Shown here: in pieces, positions 54,688 through 59,712 of the stretch
Position numbering within the stretch: the first letter of the stretch is position 1
Layout: each line of letters starts with the position of its first letter
From: Flavobacterium sp.
Lineage (GTDB): Bacteria > Bacteroidota > Bacteroidia > Flavobacteriales > Flavobacteriaceae
Direction: 5' to 3'
Length of the DNA: 59,712 nt
Assembly (NCBI GenBank): GCA_023251135.1
Contig: JAHEZJ010000037.1
Span: 1-59,712 of the forward strand
Position numbers and translations under genes: made by a program
The notes under the pieces: generated by a model
What the model was told of the DNA's origin: nothing
What the model saw: only the letters and a program-made list of their open reading frames with translations
Database searches by the model: none

Positions 54688-54739
54688 TTTTATAGTTTTA
54701 AATTTGAATTAAAGATAGTTTGATGTTTAAAAAATGAAA

Positions 54740-54753
54740 ATGACTGCAATCAT
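54740..54753. promoter_or_regulatory. Fnr/Crp-like box 5
   Basis: ATGACTGCAATCAT, in the divergent gap between ppsA and dinD; 42 bp (four turns) from box 6. Confidence 0.5.
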
Positions 54754-54781
54754 CTTTTGCTATTTAAACCATTTTTGGCAA

Positions 54782-54795
54782 GTGACGCAGATCAT
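54782..54795. promoter_or_regulatory. Fnr/Crp-like box 6
   Basis: GTGACGCAGATCAT, the least canonical of the six in its left half, but with the strictly kept ATCAT. Confidence 0.45.
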
Positions 54796-54917
54796 TTTAC
54801 TGTTTGAGATAATAGATGATATTTGCCATACCCGATTATCTAAAAGATGTTATTTTAATATAACTATAGAGTAATTAATGTTTTAATAATTATTTCACGT
54901 TTTAAATGATAACTAAG

Positions 54918-55787
54918 ATGAAAACAAATCAATCACAATATAAAAGCGTATCAGTATTTGAGAAACTGAGAAAAACAGATAAGGCTAATAAGGAGTATTG
55001 GAGTGCCAGGGATCTTTCTAAATTACTAGGATATGCTAGTTATCGTTCATTTATTCAGGTGATTGATAAGGCAAAGGCAGCCTGCATTAATACAGGTCAG
55101 GAGACAGCATTACATTTTAAAGATTTTAGGGTAATAAAATCAGTTGGTAAGGACTTACAAAGGAATGGGGGCGATGTCAAGTTATCACGCTATGGCTGTT
55201 ATCTTATAATTCAAAATGCAGACCCTGGTTTAAAACCGGTAGCTCTTGGACAAGTCTACTTTGCGATACAGGCTCGTTTGCAGGAATTGAATCAACAGCG
55301 GAAAAGTAAAAACTTTAAAATAGTAAAAGACCGAAGATATTCTCTCCGCAGAGAGTTGGCTAAGAGAAATCTTCAGCTGGCCGGAGCCGCCCGAAAAGCC
55401 GGTATTGTAAAGCCTGCAGATTATGCTTTTTTTCAAAACCATGGATATAGAGGGCTCTATGGAGGTCTGGATGCAAAAGCGATTCGCAACATTAGGGGGC
55501 TTGATACTGATGAAAACATTCTCGATCATATGGATAGCACAGAGTTAGCAGTCAATTTATTTCGTGTCACTCAAACCGCTGAAATGCTAAACAGTGAGAA
55601 TGTACAGGATAGTGCAGAGGCTAATAGTATTCATTTTGCGGTTGGATTAAAAGCTCGTAAGGCAATTGAAGAAACAGTAGGGATTTTACCGGAAAATTTT
55701 CCTGTTGCTGACACTATTAAATTAGCGAACAGCAAAGACAAAAAATTGAAAACCAGAAAAAGCGCTAAAGATAAAACTGTTTTATAA
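54918..55787 (+). CDS. dinD: DNA damage-inducible protein D
   Basis: About 289 residues from the ATG at 54918; an ATG at 54906 is also in frame and would add only four residues (MITK). The BRO-N-like start is clear: FEKLRKTDKANKEYWSARDLSKLLGYASYRSF, then IDKAKAACINTGQE and LSRYGCYLIIQNADPG, the DinD pattern. The C-terminal half (about 150-260) has FFQNHGYRGLYGGLDAKAIR and FRVTQTAEML, also typical. DinD opposes RecA filament functions in enterobacteria; the role here is inferred. It is divergent from ppsA, with Fnr-like boxes between them. Confidence 0.88.
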   Translation: MKTNQSQYKSVSVFEKLRKTDKANKEYWSARDLSKLLGYASYRSFIQVIDKAKAACINTGQETALHFKDFRVIKSVGKDLQRNGGDVKLSRYGCYLIIQNADPGLKPVALGQVYFAIQARLQELNQQRKSKNFKIVKDRRYSLRRELAKRNLQLAGAARKAGIVKPADYAFFQNHGYRGLYGGLDAKAIRNIRGLDTDENILDHMDSTELAVNLFRVTQTAEMLNSENVQDSAEANSIHFAVGLKARKAIEETVGILPENFPVADTIKLANSKDKKLKTRKSAKDKTVL

Positions 55788-55825
55788 TTGAAAATAATCA
55801 CAAGAAGAATTAAACAAGAAATTAA

Positions 55826-56266
55826 ATGAAAACAAAGTTTTACATACTGGCTGTTATTGCTATACTGCTGTATTGCTGCCAGCAGAAAGATTGGACGAGT
55901 TCAAATGAAAATGGTTCAGAGACAGATTTAGATGAAGTCTCCGGTATCAATGATAATCTTCTTAGAAAGTGGTTTGCATTGAACAAAGAATCAGACAGTA
56001 TAATTAAATCGGCACAACTGATTATTGATCAGCAGAGTCAACAAGTGGAATTTTACCCCCAGGATGAGCGTGAGTACATGAATACGTGCATAGAAGATGC
56101 TCAGCAGCATCTTGACCTACTGAAGGAAAAAGTAAAATTTACGAAACAGTTTGCAGGTGATATTAAACACTATGATCCATCTTTACAACATACTATTGAC
56201 TCCTTAGAGGAAGACTATGTTCGAGAAAAATACAAACTGGAAGATGCATTAAAACAATTAAAATAA
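55826..56266 (+). CDS. Small lipoprotein of unknown function
   Basis: 146 residues. It starts MKTKFYILAVIAILLYCCQQ, a lipoprotein signal with lipobox LLYCC. The mature part is highly charged and helical (KSAQLIIDQQSQQVEFYPQD, LDLLKEKVKFTKQFAGDIKH), probably a coiled coil. No family recognised. It lies 38 bases behind dinD and may be read with it. A hairpin follows at about 56329-56356 (GAAATTAAGAAC / GTTCTAATTTC). Confidence 0.75.
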   Translation: MKTKFYILAVIAILLYCCQQKDWTSSNENGSETDLDEVSGINDNLLRKWFALNKESDSIIKSAQLIIDQQSQQVEFYPQDEREYMNTCIEDAQQHLDLLKEKVKFTKQFAGDIKHYDPSLQHTIDSLEEDYVREKYKLEDALKQLK

Positions 56267-56328
56267 GGGGAATAATCAGCTGTGCCCTGATTCAGCCATA
56301 AAATATGTATCAGGTATTGTCTAAAATT

Positions 56329-56356
56329 GAGGAATAGAAATTAAGAACTTTTAGTT
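56329..56356 (+). terminator. Stem-loop after the lipoprotein gene
   Basis: GAAATTAAGAAC, loop TTTTA, GTTCTAATTTC, then a run of T and C. Weak terminator for the dinD-lipoprotein unit. Confidence 0.5.
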
Positions 56357-56578
56357 CTAATTTCCTTCTTTTTACTTAAAATTCACGCACTTTTACATCA
56401 GCATTATTTCTTCTGCTTGCTCAACTATTACTTCCGGTCCTTCCTTGCATTCTTTGAGCAGACTGTTCTATTGTATTAAGATATTACCTAGAGGTTTCAT
56501 TCAAACCATCATCCGAATGATTTCTTAAAAGACTATTGAAAGTCCTGATTTTTAGAACCGGTTCCTTCAGGTCCTGGC

Positions 56579-56671
56579 TTACCACGCATCAAATGCGGTG
56601 CGGTCTTCGCAGGCCATTTCAATTACGCGATAGGGTGTTGCCCATGAAAAATCAATGTTTACTCTTTTCAT
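56579..56671 (-). pseudogene. Fragment resembling the start of a DUF2805 (TIGR03643) protein
   Basis: The minus strand has a 30-codon frame, MKRVNIDFSWATPYRVIEMA followed by CEDRTAFDAW and a stop. The IEMACEDRTAFDA part resembles the N-terminal helix of DUF2805 proteins (IEMAWEDRTPF), and the remainder of the family is absent or scrambled. The rest of the 56267-56881 gap has a terminator-like hairpin but no other gene I can support. Confidence 0.3.
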
Positions 56672-56881
56672 GATCTCTGTTATTTAAGTACTGTATGCTT
56701 AGGGTATATAAAAGCAATAATTTGTTTAATATTCCTATAAAATAATTAAACAAAGTGGTATCTTTAAAAGTTGTTTGGCCCCTGTGGATAACACCATATA
56801 AAAAACACATTGGCTAGTGTTTTAAAATTTAATCCTGAAAATCTCATTTTCTTATGCTGTATCACATAAAGATTAAAAGTT

Positions 56882-57565
56882 ATGAAGAAAATTCTAATTA
56901 TTGGAGGAAGTAGAGGAATTGGCCATGCTATTTTGCTGCAGCAACTCGAGGATCATTTCGTGTACAATATCAGTCGTAGTTCACCAGAGGTTTTTCATCC
57001 GAATTTAGTGCATTTTCCACTTGATGTGATGAACGATACACTGCCTGATATCCAAAGTATTGATGCCTTGATTTATTGTCCGGGTTCCATCAATCTCAAA
57101 CCTATTTCAGCATTAAGTACTGATGATTTCAGGAGGGATTTTGAAATTAATGTGATTGGCGCGGTGAGGGTAATCCAGCATTACCTGCCTGTTTTAAAAA
57201 AGGGAGAAAATCCGTCTATTGTTTTATTCAGCAGCGTGGCCGCGAAGCTCGGAATGCCTTTTCACGCCAGTATAGCTGCGGCAAAAAGCGCTGTAGAGGG
57301 ACTTGTAAAATCACTGGGAGCAGAATTGGCTCCTGTTATTCGTGTTAACGCTATTGCGCCAACGATCACCGAGACCTCTTTGTCGGCTTCTATTTTAAGA
57401 AACGACCGTATGAAAGAAAACATGACCGAGCGCCATCCGCTGAAAAATTATTTAAAACCCCGGGAAGTTGCACAGATGGCGAATTTCCTAATCTCTATAG
57501 AGAGCGCATCGATGTCCGGTCAGGTTTTCCAGATGGATTACGGGCTGGTAAGCTTTAAATTATAA
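56882..57565 (+). CDS. SDR-family protein without the catalytic tyrosine
   Basis: 227 residues with a Rossmann fold: nucleotide-binding GGSRGIG and the catalytic region SSVAAKLGMPFHASIAAAKSAVEG. The serine and the lysine are in place, but the tyrosine that belongs 13 residues after the serine is isoleucine (ASIAAAK for YxxxK). Oxidoreductase activity of the usual kind is therefore doubtful, although an atypical branch of the family shows this pattern. It lies 12 bases before the next gene and is likely co-transcribed. Confidence 0.85.
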   Translation: MKKILIIGGSRGIGHAILLQQLEDHFVYNISRSSPEVFHPNLVHFPLDVMNDTLPDIQSIDALIYCPGSINLKPISALSTDDFRRDFEINVIGAVRVIQHYLPVLKKGENPSIVLFSSVAAKLGMPFHASIAAAKSAVEGLVKSLGAELAPVIRVNAIAPTITETSLSASILRNDRMKENMTERHPLKNYLKPREVAQMANFLISIESASMSGQVFQMDYGLVSFKL

Positions 57566-57577
57566 CACATTTTCTAT

Positions 57578-58996
57578 ATGAAAATCCTATTAACAGGCGC
57601 AACAGGTTATATCGGCAAAAGACTCCTGCCACTCTTACTCCAACAAGGCTATGATGTAGTATGCTGTGTGAGGGATAGAAAGAGGTTTTATTATCCGCAG
57701 GGCCTCGAAGAAAAGCTTCAGGTTATTGAAGTTGATTTTCTGGATCCGAAAACACTGGAGAATATCCCTTTGGATATCGATGCTGTTTATTACCTGATTC
57801 ATTCCATGTCGGGATCTGCTGCCAATTATGATGAGCTTGAAAGTCTTTCTGCCCATTATTTTATAGAAAAAATAAATGAAACTAATGCAAAACAGGTTAT
57901 TTATCTCAGTGGTATTGTCAATGATAAATCCCTTTCGAAACATCTGGCTTCAAGAAAAGCGGTAGAAGATATTTTAAAAACCGCAATGGCTGCCACAACG
58001 ACACTCAGGGCCGGAATTATTGTAGGATCAGGCAGTGCCTCTTTTGAAATCATGCGGGATCTGGTGCATAAACTTCCGTTTATGATTACCCCAAAATGGC
58101 TCAATACCAAATGCCAGCCCATCGCTATTAGTGATGTTTTGGAATTTTTAACGCGGTCGCTTTTAAACCCTGCTGCCTATAATGAGAGTTTTGATATTGG
58201 AGGTACCGATATCCTGACCTACAAAGAAATGTTACTGGAGTTTGCCCGGGCAAAGAATCTCAAAAGATGCATTTATACCGTGCCTGTGATGACCCCCAAA
58301 TTATCCTCTTACTGGCTGTATTTTGTAACTTCGACCTCTTTTAAATTGGCCTCAGCTTTGGTGAGCAGTATGAAAGTGGAAGTGATCTGCAAGGATAGCC
58401 GTATCAATTCCCTGCTTGGGATAACGCCAATGGGTTACAAGGAAGCGCTGGCAAGGGCGCTGACGAAGATCAATGAAGATGCTATCATTTCAAGCTGGAA
58501 AGATTCCCTTGTCAGCGGGCAATTTAAAGGAAATGTATCCAGCTATCTTAAAATCCCCAAAAAGCATTGTTTTATTGACCGAAGAAAAAGGGAAATTATA
58601 GACAGGCAATACACCATCTCGAGAATCTGGTCTATAGGCGGAGAAACAGGGTGGTATTACGCAGATTGGTTATGGGGCCTGCGCGGGTTTATCGATAAGA
58701 TCTTCGGCGGGGTAGGCACCAGGCGCGGAAGAACACATAAGAACCAGATACATGCCGGGGATGCCCTGGATTTTTGGCGAGTGCTGTATGCCAATAAAGA
58801 GAAAGGAAAACTGATTTTATATGCCGAGATGAAACTTCCCGGACAGGCCTGGCTCGAATTCAAGATCATTAACAATACGTTGTATCAGGCTGCTACTTTT
58901 AAACCTGACGGGTTCATGGGCAAAATATACTGGTATGCCGTCCTGCCGTTTCATGGCTTTATTTTTAACAGGATGATTGAAAAACTGGTCCGCTAA
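57578..58996 (+). CDS. NAD(P)-binding SDR-like protein with DUF2867 domain
   Basis: 472 residues. Residues about 1-290 are an extended SDR/NmrA-like fold starting ILLTGATGYIGKRLLPLL, with AVYYLIHSMSG and VIYLSGIVND. The C-terminal part (about 310-472) is the DUF2867 domain, with GGVGTRRGRTHKNQIHAGDALDFWRV, a conserved sequence in this family. The function is not established. It is the second gene of the pair behind 56882. The end at 58996 is followed by AT-rich DNA without a clear gene. Confidence 0.9.
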   Translation: MKILLTGATGYIGKRLLPLLLQQGYDVVCCVRDRKRFYYPQGLEEKLQVIEVDFLDPKTLENIPLDIDAVYYLIHSMSGSAANYDELESLSAHYFIEKINETNAKQVIYLSGIVNDKSLSKHLASRKAVEDILKTAMAATTTLRAGIIVGSGSASFEIMRDLVHKLPFMITPKWLNTKCQPIAISDVLEFLTRSLLNPAAYNESFDIGGTDILTYKEMLLEFARAKNLKRCIYTVPVMTPKLSSYWLYFVTSTSFKLASALVSSMKVEVICKDSRINSLLGITPMGYKEALARALTKINEDAIISSWKDSLVSGQFKGNVSSYLKIPKKHCFIDRRKREIIDRQYTISRIWSIGGETGWYYADWLWGLRGFIDKIFGGVGTRRGRTHKNQIHAGDALDFWRVLYANKEKGKLILYAEMKLPGQAWLEFKIINNTLYQAATFKPDGFMGKIYWYAVLPFHGFIFNRMIEKLVR

Positions 58997-59177
58997 GATT
59001 CTTATTGAGATAAAAAAAAGAAATTCTACCAAGATTAATGAGGTACACCCCGTTGGAGAGGCGCATTTAAAAAAAATAAAAAAGAAAAATCTCAAGATCA
59101 GTCAGTTCTGGTTTAATAAAGCGGTTCTGTCTCATTTGGGAATAACTTTATCTTTATAATTTTAAACCCATCGAAAA

Positions 59178-59575
59178 ATGAATACCAAAGGTCATTGTTA
59201 TTCAAAGTCTATTATTCTGTAGGCAGTATATTTTAAGCTTAGGTTTACTTTAAGTTATCGAGATGTTGAAGAAAGAATGAAGATAAGGGGAGTGATTGTG
59301 GATCATGCTACGATACAACACTGGGTTTATAAATTTACACCTTTCATTGAATCAGAGATGAAGAAGAGAAAGGTCAAAGTGGGGGGCAAGCTGGAGATTG
59401 GATGAAACCTATATCAAAGTAAAAGGTATTGGAGTTATTTATATAGGGCAGTTGATAAATTAGGTAATACGGTTGACTTTTTTTGACCAGAAAAACACAG
59501 AGAATGAGCGCTCAGTGTTTTCTAATTAAAGCAATTAGTAATAACTACAAACCACGAGGGTAATGTTTCAAAGTT
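59178..59575 (+). pseudogene. IS6-family transposase remnant
   Basis: Fragments in three frames spell an IS6/IS26-type transposase: FTLSYRDVEERMKIRGVIVD, HATIQHWVYKFTPFI, then LDETYIKVKG, YLYRAVDKLGNTVDFF and TRKTQRMSAQCFLIKAISNN. There is a nonsense codon early (59220-59222) and at least three frame changes. The order is that of the DDE domain, so it is a dead copy rather than chance similarity. Confidence 0.85.
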
Positions 59576-59640
59576 AGTGATATGAGATTTGAGATTTCTA
59601 ATATGTTGAAATAGAATAAATATCAGCAAAAAATAATTTA

Positions 59641-59668
59641 AAATGGGCAGTAATGCTCATTTTTTTTG
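59641..59668 (+). terminator. Stem-loop with T-run near the window end
   Basis: ATGGGCA, loop GTAA, TGCTCAT, then TTTTTTT. It lies behind the IS6 debris and could end transcription from the plus-strand genes. A 10-bp direct repeat (CTTAAATGAG) follows before the window ends. Confidence 0.6.
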
Positions 59669-59712
59669 TTTTAATATTGCCTTAAATGAGCTTAAATGAG
59701 TAAAAATGCGAC

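Noticed and set aside
58977-59159. A 60-codon plus-strand frame after the DUF2867 gene
   Set aside because: It overlaps the previous gene, is lysine-rich from A-rich DNA and has no recognisable features.
1-59712. CRISPR array or phage genes
   Set aside because: No regular direct-repeat/spacer array and no phage structural genes were seen.

Overview
The window looks like a chromosome segment of a Flavobacterium-like member of the Bacteroidota. It is AT-rich, its receptor and polysaccharide-export genes are of Bacteroidota type, and almost every protein resembles flavobacterial families. This is judged from sequence character only; no database search was possible.

Layout. (1) 1-2687 is the end of a nonribosomal peptide synthetase (adenylation tail, carrier domain, thioesterase) followed by a luciferase-like monooxygenase. 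(2) 2688-6300 is a decayed junction: a TonB-receptor tail, three copies of a 17-bp direct-repeat motif, half of a tRNA gene, IS3 scraps, a YciE/YciF-like pseudogene with three nonsense codons, one intact response regulator and one frameshifted one. (3) 6359-13661 holds a very large CheB-CheR-PAS-histidine kinase and a GH130 phosphorylase / glycosyltransferase pair. (4) 14225-16064 is a small secreted protein and an intact IS3-family element. (5) 16398-21930 is a sensory module: a sigma54-type response regulator, a FIST-domain protein and a hybrid kinase. (6) 22066-37830 is an exopolysaccharide cluster: export lipoprotein, Wzc-like protein with a degenerate ATPase, flippase, polymerase/ligase, glycosyltransferases, acyltransferase, a three-domain kinase/nucleotidyltransferase-like/P-loop protein, an undecaprenyl-phosphate sugar transferase and a PAP2 phosphatase. 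(7) 38657-54687 is a stress island: three BON proteins, LOG protein, universal stress protein, OsmC-like protein, P-type ATPase, a deleted MBL nuclease, an ATP-cone/endonuclease-like protein, a REC-Crp/Fnr regulator, a FixL-like kinase and PEP synthase. (8) 54906-59712 holds DinD, a lipoprotein, two SDR-type proteins, and IS6 transposase debris.

Two regulatory circuits can be read from the DNA. First, the sensory module encodes a sigma54 activator, and three gaps in the exopolysaccharide cluster carry a palindrome (TCCA-N5-TGGA core) placed 63, 64 and 74 bp upstream of a -24-like GG; one of them has an exact GG-N10-GC. Second, the stress island encodes a kinase whose PAS domain keeps the FixL heme-ligand histidine and a response regulator fused to an Fnr-type DNA-binding domain (E..SR recognition helix). 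Six copies of NTGA[T/C]-N4-ATCAT lie in its promoter gaps. This predicts an oxygen-responsive regulon.

A third notable item is a dispersed motif of about 40 bp, five copies between 2.8 and 16.2 kb. It forms two hairpins whose first stem changes in a compensatory way and whose second, in three copies, carries a GNRA-type tetraloop.
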